Positions 23,302 to 36,191 of a stretch of 64,000 nucleotides of DNA are shown one piece after another. Positions within the stretch are counted from its first letter, which is position 1. Each line of letters opens with the position of its first letter. The stretch is from assembly GCA_021018995.1 (NCBI GenBank), contig CM037584.1, positions 143,547,317 through 143,611,316 of the forward strand, read 5' to 3'. The position numbers were made by a program, and so were the translations under genes. The stretch is from Chloranthus sessilifolius. Its lineage: Eukaryota; Streptophyta; Magnoliopsida; Chloranthales; Chloranthaceae. Below the pieces are notes generated by a model. It was not told where the DNA came from. It searched no databases and worked only from the letters and a program-made list of their open reading frames with translations.

Positions 23302-26038
23302 TGTAACGATTCCCAGATCAGTACACTACGCAGTATTGATAAGGGTTCGGTCAGGCATAGGGCTATGACTATGGCTACTAAGTTAGCCCGGCCCAGCCCA
23401 TTAGGATAAAGACTAAGCCTAATTGGCAGCATTATCAATTGGAATCATGGGGTTTTAATGAATCTATCATATATATATATATATATCATGTATAGCTTAA
23501 AAAGGGCTTATACAATGCATGAGTAAAAATGACTTACATACAAGTCATTCCTTGCTTTGTCTTTTATGAGAGACCTTCAGCCATGTGTACCAGCTTAACA
23601 CAGAATTTTAATCCCTAGAAACCTATAAGCTGCTTGCATGAGAAATATGCAACACGACTCCAATGAGTCATCTCCCAGTTACATGCACGCAAGGTGGGGT
23701 AACCACTATAAAACTGTTACCAAGGGACCTGCATCCATTTGCCTTCAAAACTGGATGAAATTATAGCAATCCAATCCTAAAAACAAAAATCCTAGATTCA
23801 GACCAGCATATCAAAAAATTTTAGAGAGACATTGTTGTTATGATTCTGGTGTTCAAGATCACAAAGTAACCCGACAACTATGATCACGTGATTCGGTTCT
23901 CATTTGCCGAGCCGGTGAAAGTGATACCAAGTCGGTAGCATCACACTCTTGCATAAAAAGGTATGCCATCAATTTGCATTTAAAGTATAGGGTCGTCATA
24001 TATACTACGTACGTGTAACTTGAGCTCTTAACTCAACATGAAGACATGAAGCCTGAGTGCAGATGGGTGCACTCCGGATTCTTCATTGGGGATCTGTTGA
24101 GTCTATATATATATATATACATAACTACTATACATTTGGACATGTATATGTATTATATACATATATACATATATCTATAAGTAGATATATATAGATACAC
24201 CAACAGAGAACCATACACCAAGGTGCACAAAGGCACTGAAAAGCACAAACTAACATAGACAACCTCCGCAAGCCAAAAATACTCAGGCTTGCCGCGACAA
24301 CCTTATAGGGTTGCCGCGGCAAGAAGGTCAGATGAAGGGCTTGCCGTGGCAACCTTATAGGGTTGCCACGGCAAGGTGCTTGCCGCGGCAAGCCTTGAAG
24401 CTTCCCGCGGCAACCTCCAACAGCTAAGGGTTTTAGGCTGTGTTTTGTGCATTTCGGACCTCGGATACATTAAGGGTCCAGATGATTACATATCTGGGTC
24501 TTAGATCAAACATGAGTCCATCTGTTAGCTACTAAACCAGTACATGCATCTATACCTATGTTAGGTGCAACATGGAGCATATGTCTAGTTCACACAAGTT
24601 AGACAAGGGTGATGGTCTTTGACGCATGCGCTCCCATCTGATCGAAGCGAATCTGGTAGGGAACATATGGTTGTTTATATAAAATTGAATCATTTGTCAT
24701 ATTCTCATAAGGATGCCAATTAATCCTCTTAGAGCGAAACTAATGATGGTAATGAATTACTAATAAACATGCTTCGAGTAACATGTAGACCTCTGAGCGT
24801 GATAAACTGAATCAGATAGGATAGTAAGGAACGAGATTATCAGTTGGTTTGATGAAACTCACATATTAGTTGACCACATGATCAGTACAATTATATTTAT
24901 TAATATATGTTTGGAAATCCATGTTTGTCAGAACAGTTTACCAATGGTGCAATTTCAGTTGGATAGGACAAAGTATAAGTTGTGCTTAGTCGTTTTATAC
25001 TATGATAATGAGATAGAAATGACTAAGTTGTTACAATATAGTATTTTCACATACATGACATGCTAGTTGGAAGTGAGCATACCCCTTCTTTGAATTCATA
25101 CATTGTTCATTTTTAAATCTTGTTATCTGTAGTCTCCTTTATATGTTGTCATCTGTGTCAAGTGATCCCGCTAACTCGGGAGCTTGAGTTTCTTGATCCA
25201 AGTGATCCTGCTAACTCTGGAGCTTGACAAGTGATCCCACTAACTCGGGAGCTTAAGTTATTCTGGTCCAAGTGATCCCGCTAACTCGGGAGCTTGACCT
25301 TGTTGATTCCCTGTTTTCGCCTGCATGTATATCTTGTTTCAGCTTGATTTCTCATACCTGTCGCATCGTGCATAAATTCAGTACATCAGCATGTTATAAT
25401 AATCATATGCTTTAATTCAATTATGCTTCCATATGTGAATGTGATAAAATATCAATGTATGTAAACAATATAATATTCTCTACTGAGCTTTGATGATAGC
25501 TCATTCCACGACTTAAATGTCTTAGCTGCAGAGCCTGATCTGGAGCAAGTTGCAGATCCCACCTACATGCTCGACGAGGAAGAAGGAGAAGACGACGACG
25601 ACGAAGATGAGGAAAATAATTTCTCATAAGAGTTCTTCCCAAAATAGGTTTGTCGATGGGGATTGAGAAGAGAGGAGAAAAGGAGAGATAAATAAAGTAA
25701 AAGACATGTATAACTGATATATGGTAGCTTCAGATACTTTGTGTTGTTTTTAGATGTATAGGTTTTCTTTTCACTGTTTAGGTGACGGGTGGCCGTCATC
25801 AGTGAAAAGCTATACATCAGATCATGTGATCTTATATATAGTGTTTCTAGTTTCATGCTTAGATAAATAATAGATACTAGTTCTTTTGCCATATTCATAA
25901 CTGCCCAAGTAATTACATTGCTTCCGCATATGCACAACTTTGTACACGAAAGGACCCCCTTGATGAAAGGATCATGCCAGGTGATCCGATGGCGCGACCT
26001 TTCCCAGTATAGAGACGGGAAAACGTCAAGCTGTCACA
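23302..26038 (+). repeat. Gy2 3' LTR
   Basis: This LTR is collinear with 12745-15522, starting TGTAACGATTCCCAG and ending CTGTCACA. It differs by substitutions, shorter (TA)n runs and an additional CTTGAAGCTTCCCGCGGC block in the palindrome cluster (24286-24414). The 40-bp repeat region is at 25159-25297. The TGGTA duplication follows at 26039. Confidence 0.95.
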
Positions 26039-26043
26039 TGGTA
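26039..26043. other. Gy2 target-site duplication, right copy (TGGTA)
   Basis: Exact partner of 12740-12744, directly after the 3' LTR. Confidence 0.92.
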
Positions 26044-27290
26044 GCTCTACTAGACAAAAGGAGCTTCAAAACTATCAGCTCGTTGTTACTCCTGGATCCT
26101 TCCATGTCTAACTACTTCAATCTTGGCTGGGTGGCTATTGACTATGGCCTCTGAAATTTTAAATCATGAAACGAAAGTGATGAAGCTCAATAAAATCCTA
26201 TTTAATATTATCTTAGTATTCTAATACTGGTAGCATATAGACATTCTATAGGTGCATGTGCAAGTAGGGTTTCCAACAGCTGTGAGTGTAACTAATTATC
26301 AGTAAAATTCTAACTATATGCAATAAAACTGATGCTAATTAATACTCAAGTAAACATTTACAGCAATAATAACACTTCAATGGCATTTTATTTACCACTA
26401 AATAGGATACAATATGGTTCAAAGTGCTAAGTACTAAATTGAAATTTACAAATCATCTACAACAACAATATCAAAAGAGAGGTTCAATATTATCATTAAG
26501 CATGAATGAAAAGAAAAGAATTTCAACAATATCATTAAGCATTGGTTACATTTCTTCCAGATTAAGCGTCATATGATTAAGTGAAATTTTAACTGCCTTA
26601 AAGATTAATTAATTACTATTAAATTGTGAAGTATGAGTTAATTATTAGTATCTTTTAATAATTCGGTATTGATACCAAACACCAATCATTGTCCAAGAAG
26701 AATTTAAATGCCAATGTTGATCAGACAAGGGTCGGCACTCTCGGCTGTTTAGCCAATCTTAGGCAAGGATCAATGACCCTGTTGATCTAACTAGATTTGA
26801 TCCTCAGCTGACATTTCAAAATTTTTTTACATACAAAATGGTATCATCTTTCAACTTTCAAATCTTCAGTTTTCATTGCATTATCTTTCAAATTTTGTAT
26901 TCTTTCACATAATTCAAATTGTATCTTTCATCTTTTATCACCTCATTTTTGAAATCCAGATTCATATTCAGATACTCATTTCGGATCCAAAGTTCAAATA
27001 TTCAAATACCCATTTCGGGTCCAGAGTTCAAACATTTAGATGATCTTTTCAAATTCAGAATTCTTTCAAATTCAGAGTTCATATATTCTTTTCAGATTCA
27101 AAGTTCATATTTGTTCAGCAACCAGGTCATGTCATTATCAGACATTCCATTGCAAACATTTCATCTCTATATCATATTCATACCTTATTTACTCTCTTGT
27201 CATACCATTTCAGGTCGTATCAAATCATATACTATCTCATCATATCATATTCGATCTTATCAGATCAGATCAAATCATAAACCTATCATA

Positions 27291-27790
27291 TACTTATCAG
27301 ATACTCATCAAATACATCTTATGAACTTATCATAAGCTTATCAGATACATTTCCTAATCTTATCATAGGCTTATCATATACTTATCAGATACATTTACTG
27401 ATCTTATCATAGGCTTATCATATACTTTTCAGATACATCTTCTGATCTTATCATAGGCTTATCATATACTTATCAGATACATTTCCTAATCTTATCATAG
27501 GCTTATCATATACTTATCTGATACTTATCGGATACATCTCATGAAGTTATCATGAGCTTATCATATACATATCGGATACATTTCCTGATCTTATCATAGG
27601 CTTATCATATACTTATCAGATACATTTTCTGATCTTATCATAGGTTTATCATATACTTATCAAATACATCTCCTGATCTTATCATAGGCTTTGCCTATAC
27701 TTATTGGATACATTTCCTGATCTTATCATAGGCTTATCATATACTTATCGGATACATTTCCTAATCTTATCATATACCTATTGTGTACTT
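27291..27790 (+). repeat. 44-bp minisatellite, about 10 copies
   Basis: A unit of about 44 bp (built from CTTATCAGATACATTTCCTG, ATCTTATCATAGG and CTTATCATATA) is repeated with substitutions and partial units. It encodes nothing plausible in any frame. Confidence 0.85.
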
Positions 27791-27859
27791 ATCATGTCAC
27801 ATTAACTTTGGATACTCTACTTATGTTTAAATTTAGGTATGGGTCACAGGTGCAACGAG

Positions 27860-28150
27860 TCAAGGGTCTGATGGTTCATGGGTCCAAAGGGTTCTATACA
27901 ATATGGGTCCGATGGTTCATGGGTCCAATGGGTTTAATACAATATGGGTCCGATGTTCCATTGGTCCAAAGGGTTCTATACAAAATGGGTCTGATGGTCC
28001 ATGGGTCCAAAAGGTTCTATACAATATGGGCCAGATGGATTTTTGGTCCAATGGGTTCTATATAATATAAGTCCGATGGATTTTACGTCCAACGGGTCTG
28101 ATGGGTTCAAATAATCATGGGTCTAATGGATTTTAGGTCCAAAGAGTCCA
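27860..28150 (+). repeat. Degenerate repeat around GGGTCCAATGGGTTCTATAC
   Basis: About six variants of a roughly 40-45-bp unit combine GGGTCC(A/G)A, GGGTTCTATACAATAT and GGTCCGATGG. The open frame at 27781-28065 is produced by this repeat. Confidence 0.75.
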
Positions 28151-30418
28151 TTAGGCCAATCCCTAAGTAATTCGCGCCTTTACTAGATTTAAATCTAGAG
28201 GCTCAGGCCTTTCCGAGGTCGTAGCCATATGTATTTCAGTTTACAAGGGCCTTAATCCATATGTATTGGGCCTGGCTCGTGAACCAATTTACCGAGCTAT
28301 GGGCCAGGTCCTTAACTTGACTCTTATCACTCCTATAAATCCTAATTTCTTAAGAGTTTAAGATTTTGGGCCACATTGGGCAGTCAAAGAATTCAATCAG
28401 ATCCTTTGAATTAGTTGACCAATTTTATATGGGTTTTATCATATGTTAGCAACATGATACCATGCATATTGGATCTGCCCAATTAGTCATGGGTCTTGGG
28501 TCAAGGTCAGAATATTAAATTTTTACCTTATATATGCAGATTTTTCTAAAATAGTAGCGAACAGCTGATAGTAAATCGGTTGCCATTTTCGGCTCTGATC
28601 AAATTTTTGCATGCTTCTAAAACTAGGGCCAAGATGACTGATAAGAGCATCTTTCCCAAGTAGTGGCATCCAAAATTTTCATAAGGTCTGATCACAGGAG
28701 ATAAGTCACCAAGATCTATTCTGTTCTATCAGAATTTTTTGCCAGGATTGTTGGGCCTCGATGTCGGGTCCACAATTTTCAATTCCAACAATAAAATCAT
28801 GGTTATAGCAGCTCTCTGGAAAGATCCATGAGTTGCCTAACTTTTCCACTTACAATAATTTGGTCAAAAGTCAACAGATCAGGATGTAATAGGGTTCACC
28901 CGATCGAAGGTCGGGTCTGGTTTCTAACTGTGTGCCATTGACATATATTCCAGGCTGTAATTTACCGAATTTCTTGCTGTCAATTCTGATAGAATCGAGG
29001 CATGAAATTTTTACCGAATCTTAAGGATGTTCTAAGTTTTATGTTCAATTTATTCTAAAATTTTATGCTAATATTTCAGGCATGTGAACTGGAACTCATT
29101 ACAGTCCTGCTATTGGGTGCAACGGGACAGATTCGTCGCATTGCATTCCGGTTGCTATAACTTTCAGACCTTATGGGATTCGGGCCTGAAATTTTTGCCG
29201 AGTATCAGGAATTCAGTAGAGTACAACCCAGAAATTTTAGGGATTTTTCTAAAAGTTATTTATATTTATTTAATTCACTGTTCCGGGACTGATTTCCAGT
29301 GGGCTGCAAAGTCAGCAGTTTTGGGCCTTAGATAGGGTCCACCTAGTGGTCCATCTCATGGCACACATTATTGGATCTCGGTCTTGAACATTCCCAACTA
29401 ATCCTGGGTTCAATGGGATCGAGTTTTGATTTACCAATTTTTAATTACGTAGTGTCAATCAATTACCGGTACTTTCGAGTCACCGGTGTCGGTTTACTTA
29501 GTGATTTCGGATTGGGCCTTAAGAGTCATCCGATCGAGCCTAAAACATCGGGTACGATTATGTTTTACAAATCCTTCTCATTTTAGAAAATATTTTTACA
29601 GAAATCACGATGTCTAAAACCCATTTCAATATCGTTCTCAAAATCTAATCACTATTCATTTTAAAAGTCTACACATCGAGTCTACTCCTATCCATGCATC
29701 TATTACCATTCAAATTCTATGATCAAAATTTTGAAAATCTATCACCTAACTCTAAAGTTGAATAATTCATCCAAATTTACCAATGGACTATTTCCTAGAT
29801 CACAATCATACAAGAGGACTAATCACATAACCAAAATTTCGAGCAATTCAAACATTGTAAGATAGTTAATCATAACCATCCAATTGGTCTACCATAAAGA
29901 CCATAATTTTGACCAAGATTCTCTGAGATGAATTTATATAAGCTCATCATATCCCAGTCATTAATTATGTACAAAATTTTGACCTAGTCATATGAAATTA
30001 AACAACTTTCAAGGCTATGTAACATGTGGTCTATCTAGCGTTCTCGTGATCTAGCACCACACATTGTGATCAGATTTAACCATTATTTTATGAAGTAAAA
30101 TTATGTGATTTCACATAAATAATTCATCAAAAACATGCATGTAACATCAGGTCACAAATCCCATAAATTTCATTCGAAGTAAATAGATTATTCAATGCTA
30201 TACTATGCCTAAAATCAACACATATCTATAACCACTATTTGACCTAGAAATCCGTGACCAGCATAGTAATTTTCAGAGATAAAAAATCAAATTATATCAT
30301 CTACATATCATGTATTTTTCAACTATAAAGATTCTTTAAATCATCTCACATGGCGTGAATATTCAAAGTCAAAAACTTAAGATCTCTATACTTAGGTGGT
30401 CATGGTTGACCAAATCAT

Positions 30419-31015
30419 GACCATTGGATGGCCTTGCATGATCATATAGATCATATGCATGGTATCCCAAGGTCATAAAAAAAAATACTATTCCAGATCA
30501 TTTACAATAATTGAATCAAAATCATCTTTTAGTGCAAGAAAAATCAAGAAATTGCAACTATATATTGGTCTTGGCATCTTTGACCATTCTAGACCATTGG
30601 ATGGCCTTGCATGATCATGTAGATCACATGCATGGCCTTCAATAACACTGATTAACACATATTCTAGAAATTCCAAAATTTTCAAATAAAAATCATAAAC
30701 TAATTTGCAAAAGTTTATAAAAATCCAACGAAAATTCGAAATCTACTTGGTCTTTACTTTTTTGACCAATTTAGACCATTGGATGGCCTTGCATGATCAT
30801 GTAAATCATATGCATGGCCTCCAATATCTTTAGTCACATAGTTCTCTAGAAATTTATACAAAAGTCCAACCAAAAATCCAGCCTATACCACCAAATTCAA
30901 ACCAATTTTTAAGAAATCACCAAACTATATTGATCTTAGTGTTGTAAATGGCCAATCTAGACCATTGGATGGCCTTGCATGATCATGTAGATTACATGCA
31001 TGACATCCAATGTGC
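30419..31015 (+). repeat. Four spaced copies of a 50-bp core at roughly 180-bp spacing
   Basis: A core beginning GACCATTGGATGGCCTTGCA and containing the palindrome CATGATCATG recurs at 30419, 30592, 30774 and 30960, with spacings of 173, 182 and 186 bp. The DNA between the cores is AT-rich and less similar. It may be a decayed satellite or another LTR-type motif array. Confidence 0.8.
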
Positions 31016-31506
31016 TGGTCTCATATACTAATATGATCAATCCAGAAATATAAACTCCAAAAGCTGGAAAAATCAAGAGCTATGGCCAAAAATCTCTACG
31101 CAAAAAGACTTAAATACTAGACAAACATCTAACTAAAATTTTATCTTGCAACTTCAATCTTCCTTGCTGTTTTTCTTCAAATCGTGAGGTGAAGAAGGCT
31201 GAGATGAAGCTCAAAATGATGTATGTTGGTGTGGGTAGAGTGGGGAAGAGATTGGTTGTTTTAGTTTTTAAATCTAATGGTTGAATTAGAAGGAGGGAGT
31301 TTTTTTCTAGCTAGGGTTCTAAGGAGCTTTCATGGGATGGAGAGGAGAGGAGAGGAGGACGATGAATATGACCGAAAAATGAACGGAGCCCCGCAAATTT
31401 CGAATTTGGCTAGGGGAGGGGGAACATGAGCTGAAAAGTTTTGCCACATGGCACCCCTTCACTTCCCAAGCTCTTATTCCTCCAATTTCCCAAGATTCCC
31501 ATAATT

Positions 31507-31511
<5 letters not shown>

Positions 31512-31556
<45 letters not shown>
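31512..31556. repeat. (CT)n microsatellite
   Basis: A near-perfect CT run of about 44 bp. The antisense frame across it reads Arg-Glu repeats and is not a gene. Confidence 0.95.
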
Positions 31557-31557
<1 letters not shown>

Positions 31558-32156
31558 TGTCGCATGCACCCTCAACCTTTGACCCACCCATCACACAACA
31601 CATCTTATAAAAACTTGTCTTTTATGGTGGTTAGGGTCCTTAATTTGTGTGAAAGTCCACTTTCTAAACAATCTTGTGGTGCATGCTCCTTGGTGCATCT
31701 TACACCCTAGATTTCCCCAATGCAAATTGGGTGGCATAAGATGATTCAAACTCTAGTCAACAAGATGGATGGTAGGGATTGACTAGCAAATTACAAAATA
31801 ATATTTTCTAATTTTAAAAGTTAGAGAAATTTATTACAATTGCCCTTAGGCTTCTAGGGAATTTACAAGGATTGCCACCCTTGTATGAAAAACACTAACA
31901 CCCAATTTTTTGTGTTAGTACATCTTCAAACTTTCATCCCATGGGTCAATGTTTGACCCATGCATCTAAGAATCTTGTTACAATTTTTTGAAAATCCAAA
32001 CTGATGGTGATGATCCCCTTATCACCCTCAAGGTCTTGGCCCATTTCGGGTTAAACCTCGGGTCAAATATATATTCATGCAATAATCCGGGCTGTTGAAG
32101 GTTTAAGATGCGGTGTGTGTTTCACCACTTTTTCTAACACACCCATTTAATTAAGT

Positions 32157-32340
32157 CGGGTGCCCTCTGAGTGCCACTACCAATAATCTGACTTTTATTG
32201 TGTTAAGATGGGTGCCACTATCAATAGTCAAATTCTTATTTATTTAAGGTGGGTGTCACTACCAGTGGTTAAATTCTTATTTATCTAAGGTGGGTGCCAC
32301 TGGTAATAATCATTTTTCCCCTTTATATAAAGTGGATGTG
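32157..32340 (+). repeat. 42-bp tandem repeat, about 3.5 copies
   Basis: Units of about 42 bp start GGGTGCCACTA and contain CAAATTCTTATTTAT. They lie between the LTR-like end near 32095 and the Tat gag remnant. Confidence 0.75.
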
Positions 32341-32439
32341 CTGAGAATCGTGGTGGACCTGGCCTCAGGCAGTCACCTGAGTCTGTCAAGTCACACCATT
32401 GCCCAGTCAACATTTGACCAACACTGAGATCTAGGGGCA

Positions 32440-33855
32440 TGTGTTACATTGAGGGAGTTTCAATTTTATGGATTAGTCGAGCAGGGTGGACTAAGGTAGG
32501 AGTGAATGGTTGGACATTGCCCCAATTGATTTGGTTACGGTCGTTCGTCTCGTAGATGATGTCCCATAGAGGGTAGCATTCTTCAAGAGTGTGCCCAGGA
32601 TACCTATGGAACTTTCAAAATTTTGTGTAATCTAAGTGTTGAGACCATGGCCTAGGTTTCTCAGGTGGAAATCTAAGGAAGTTTTGGCTAGTTAGGATTT
32701 TGAAGATGTTGGAGATGGTGTTTGGTATTGGTATCCTTCGTTAGTTTTGGGGTATTGGTATTGATTTTGATTACGGTACGGATGTTGGTTTTGGCGAGGG
32801 TATAGATGTTGGTTTTGGTTAGGGTAATGGTTTTGGTTAGGCTATTGGTTTGTGTATTGATTTTGAGTCTAATCATTTTGGTTATATGGGCAAAAGTTTA
32901 TTTGGTTTTGTACTTGGTTCATGTTGATTTGTTCAGGGCTTGGGTTATTATGAGAGGCTCCCTCATATGTTAGCATTGAAAAAGAGAAATCTTTATTCGT
33001 AATGTGTCGTATGCGTGAGGCACGCAGATGAAGACTAGAGATGTATGGGTAATCATTTAGAATAAGAGCACTCCTAAGGGGCTCTCGGGTACTATTGATT
33101 ATGATATCAATCACATCCCTATCTTTTATTTCATTCCCTGTTTGGGCGGCAAGCTTTCTCCAAGGACTAACAAAAATTGCAAAGTCTTCATTGGTCACTT
33201 GTTTTGTAGCCATTAGGTCGCTGAGACTAAAAGCTTCATGAACTTGATGTTTATACTGACCTAGAAATCTACTGGCCATGTCATCGAACGTCTCAATTTT
33301 GTTAAGTGATAATGCACAAACCAATCAAGGGCTTCTTCTTCTAAAGATCTTTGGAAATAATGGATTAGAAGTCCTTGATTGTCGTGGATTGGTCTACAAT
33401 CGTTACAAAAGATTGTTAAGTGGTGATTCGAATACCATTATACTAGTTGAATTTTGGTGGTTTAAAATCAGTGGGTATGGTAAATTTGAAGCCTCGACAA
33501 AACTTGTTGAACCCGAAAGAGTGATTTGGACGCTCTCTCTTGGCCACGTAATCATCTAAGACTTGGTTGAGGTTCTCCATGTTTATGGGGGCGTTCCTTT
33601 TAGGTGTCTCAGGGAAGAGTTGTTTTCAGTGAATATCATTGTATAAGGTGCAGAAAACACTTCCATTAGGTGATTCTTAGGGCGTCGGGGCACGTGGAGG
33701 AATTGGCAACCTTTCTTGGCGTCTGTTTTCTGAGTTTACGAGTTCACTGATGACACGTCCTTGATCATCCACAACCTGTTGGTCAAGGATGCCTTGATAC
33801 AAACCAGTCAAGGCTTGAAGTAGAAGAATCAGATTATTTTCCTCCTCCATTTGAT
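32440..33855 (-). pseudogene. gag: Tat-lineage gag remnant
   Basis: Read on the minus strand, the frame opens at about 33855 (MEEENNLILLLQALTG), passes stops and a frameshift, and shows the gag core at 33324-32869 (FDDMASRFLGQYKHQ, FVSPWRKLAAQT, DRDVIDIIINS). It is followed by an Asn/Gln-rich segment (about 32876-32690) and a knuckle-like block (FHRYPGHTLEECYPL) near 32560-32600. This arrangement is that of Tat-lineage gag. No protease or pol follows at lower coordinates. It is a truncated copy or a gag-only derivative, and the source element is unrelated by position to Tat4. Confidence 0.7.
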
Positions 33856-34491
33856 AGTGTATGGGAATTAAGATTTACAATTTGTTCGACGGTGTAGTTT
33901 AGCCCTGTGCCACTGTCTCCAGTATTTGGTGGAGTAAAGGGTGATTCTTCACCTTTGCCAAGCATATTTACCAAACTACGATCATGGTCTATCTATTGAG
34001 ACGGCCCAATTTCATACTCGGGATTATTATGGAAGCCCCATGAGGATGTGTTGTTATTATTGAAGTTCATTTTTCTTATGCCTGTCATTTTTTTTTTGAA
34101 AAGTCAAAAGCATGAGCACTCAATCTCACAAGTTTTAGAACTAGGGTGAAAAGGTGTTCCTATTCTACTCCAGGTACTTAGGCTTTCCTTACCGAGTATG
34201 AGGTTCTTTTTTGGGTCAACGGGGGGTGGGTACAATCCTTGCCTTATTAGGTCTTACGGGAGGGTCTGATGTGTAGGAAGTTCCTTGGATCAAATCCCTG
34301 AGGAGATGATCACACCGGCCCTTCCACACCAAAGGGGGGTAGTAAAATAAGGGTTTCTAAATAATGCCTAGAATGTGTGTTAGTGTGTGGTAAAAGTGAA
34401 AAAAGAAAACAAAATAAAAAACCTAAATTCTTGAAAACGAGGCAACTGATCGAACCCAAATATTGTATAAATTATCCGCAAATCCTGGCTT
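33856..34491 (-). other. Leader-like DNA of the Tat gag remnant, no gene
   Basis: This stretch would be the untranslated leader of the minus-strand gag remnant and is interrupted by the At3 LTR at 34492. I find no convincing primer site or reading frame in it. Confidence 0.4.
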
Positions 34492-35923
34492 TGTTAGACC
34501 TCACTTAACCACTAATATATGCTTTTAGTTCGTGTTGTGTTGCAACAGGTACAAAAGTTGATTAAATGTTAAACAGGTTAAAAGTGCAAAGTTATGAATA
34601 AGCCCAAGCAAAAGGCAAGGATCCAAAGAGGAACTGATGAAGGAATGCGTCCAAAGGTTAAATGGACCGATCGAAACTGAAGAAAATCAAGCTTAAATGG
34701 ATTGGTCGAAGCATCACTTTCGATTGATCAGAACTCCAAAAAGAGCTTCAAAAAGGTAAAGTGAGACCGGTCAGGACTCAACTAACCGGTCGAAAATGGA
34801 AGAGCAAAACATTAACATACTCAAAAGAATTACTCAACCGGTCAGAAAAATAAGAGAAGCTGAAGCCTTTGCAGGTCATCTTCCACCTGGAGAAGGAAAC
34901 TAAAGTTGACTGGTCGGTGCTCCAAACTTGACCGGCCCAAACAGAGCTTTTGGGCGAAAAACTAGGCCCACAGCTATGGATATCTTCTAAACTCCTAGAT
35001 CTTCTTCGGGAATCTCTTCAACAGGCTGGATAACCCCAAACCGCTTAGATTACCTTCTATAATCATCATCCTTGGAGGAAATTTAGGATCTAGGAGTCCT
35101 TGTTGTGTGTATTTGTTATAGGGCCTTGCAATCTATAAATAAGGACCCTAGGGTTTAGTTTTAGGGGACTCGCACGCCGAAATCTTTCTAGAGGACTTTG
35201 TCGTGAGTTTCCGTAGTTTTAGGTTAGGAATAGTTCTGGAATAAGAGGGAGATTGGATGTAATCATCGATTAGAGTCTGCATCAGTAATGATGGATCTCT
35301 CTGAATTTATGTGCTCTTAAAGATTCGGGTTGGATCTCTTGTATTCTAGATAAGTATTTTTAATAAAGTTATGTTTCTTTTTTCTACTTGTGAATTCCAT
35401 TAATGGTATGATTACATGTTAGAGGTTCCGACTAGATCGAGAACGAGATAGTAATGTTGCAATCTTATTTAGCTTAATTCAGTAGCCTTGTAGGGATTGG
35501 GTTAACCTAGATAGATAGGATATTCACTGATAGACTAGGCCTTGGAGGGTTGTTTTGTTGGTTCATGCAATGGTTCTTTGATGATTAGGTCTGTCTAACT
35601 CGCGATTAGATTCACCTAATCCATATATGAAGTGACCGAGCTTATAGCCAAGAGTGGGATACCAGGGATTCATGATAGAAAAGAAATAGGATTTATTATT
35701 GTGCAAATCTAGAATCCAAGAGGGATTCTAGTCTGCTTTCTCCTTTCTTACTACCAAAACTATGCAGATTTCTTTATTTAATTTAGGAATCTAATGCTAA
35801 AAGTATTTTGTAAAACAAAATTAAATAAGTGATAAACAACAAATCTTTGTGGTTCGACACCCTTGTACTTGCCCTTGTACATTCGAACTTGTGCACTTGC
35901 AAGGTCATATTTTAAGACGATCA
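34492..35923 (+). repeat. At3 5' LTR
   Basis: It starts TGTTAGACCTCAC and ends GACGATCA before the primer site. A TATA box, TATAAAT, lies at 35135-35141, followed by a leader-like CCCTAGGGTTTAG. A cluster of ACCGGTCGAAA sites lies upstream of the TATA box (34665-34945). No second copy is present in the window, so the limits rest on the primer site and the TGTT start shared with At5. Confidence 0.65.
34665..34945 (+). repeat. ACCGGTCGAAA cluster in the At3 LTR
   Basis: Eight variants of GACCGGTCGAAA or its complement occur in 280 bp (for example 34665, 34718, 34765, 34784, 34835, 34909). The full palindrome is TTTCGACCGGTCGAAA. They lie about 190-470 bp upstream of the TATA box, the usual place for enhancer sites in U3. 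The same motif is clustered before the extra ORF. Confidence 0.8.
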
Positions 35924-35930
35924 AGTTTTT

Positions 35931-35947
35931 TATGCTATTGCCGAAGG
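35931..35947 (+). other. At3 primer-binding site, decayed (tRNA-Asp type)
   Basis: TATGCTATTGCCGAAGG aligns with TGGCACCGTTGCCGGGG of At5, preceded in both by CAAGTTTTT. The differences are mainly transitions. Confidence 0.6.
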
Positions 35948-36191
35948 TTTCGGCTTTATTTCTTATTTGAATTCAGTTTTACTATATTTCTTTTCTATCA
36001 TTATACTAACTGTAGAGTGTTTGTTGTAGGTCTGGAGAATCGAAGGCTCGAATATACCAAAGCTTGTCGCGAGACACTGCTAGAGGCTAAGGTATGCATT
36101 TTTGGTTTCCCAGTAATAAACTAATTATTTTATTTTTATTTTTCTCCTATTTATGCCAAGGTTGAGGTCACAATTTCCTACCCTTGAGTGA

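Larger units (their letters stand above)
12745..26038 (+). mobile_element. Gy2: complete Tekay-type chromovirus with extra ORF
   Basis: This is a 13.3-kb element bounded by TGGTA duplications. It contains 5' LTR (2778 bp), primer site, gag, an intron-like segment, pol, extra ORF, polypurine tract and 3' LTR (2737 bp). Gag and pol are close relatives of Gy1, but the LTR bodies and LTR motif differ. The LTRs differ by scattered substitutions and small indels, so the insertion is not recent. Pol carries many stops and the RT active site is destroyed, so this copy cannot move alone. Confidence 0.95.
26044..32095 (+). repeat. Right part of the older LTR-like sequence, rich in minisatellites
   Basis: No gene is supported in these 6 kb. 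The sequence resumes the segment cut at 12744. It is AT-rich and built of several unrelated repeat blocks (27291-27790, 27860-28150, 30419-31015) and a (CT)n run. It ends near 32095 with AATCCGGGCTGTTGAAG, similar to the LTR ends of Gy1 and Gy2. If it is one LTR with 12208-12744, that LTR is about 6.6 kb, which is large; a composite of several old elements is an alternative. Open frames here (for example near 26919, 29084 and 31319) are compositional. Confidence 0.4.

Noticed and set aside
26919-27335. 138-codon ORF rich in Ser, Phe and Ile
   Set aside because: The frame runs across short TTCAGATTCAAAGTTCATAT-type repeats and has no recognisable domain.
27291-28150. Regular repeats that could suggest a CRISPR array
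   Set aside because: Units are adjacent and degenerate without unique spacers, and the DNA is plant nuclear; they are minisatellites.
31319-31603. Minus-strand ORF with an Arg-Glu repeat
   Set aside because: It translates the (CT)n microsatellite and its flanks, with no gene features.
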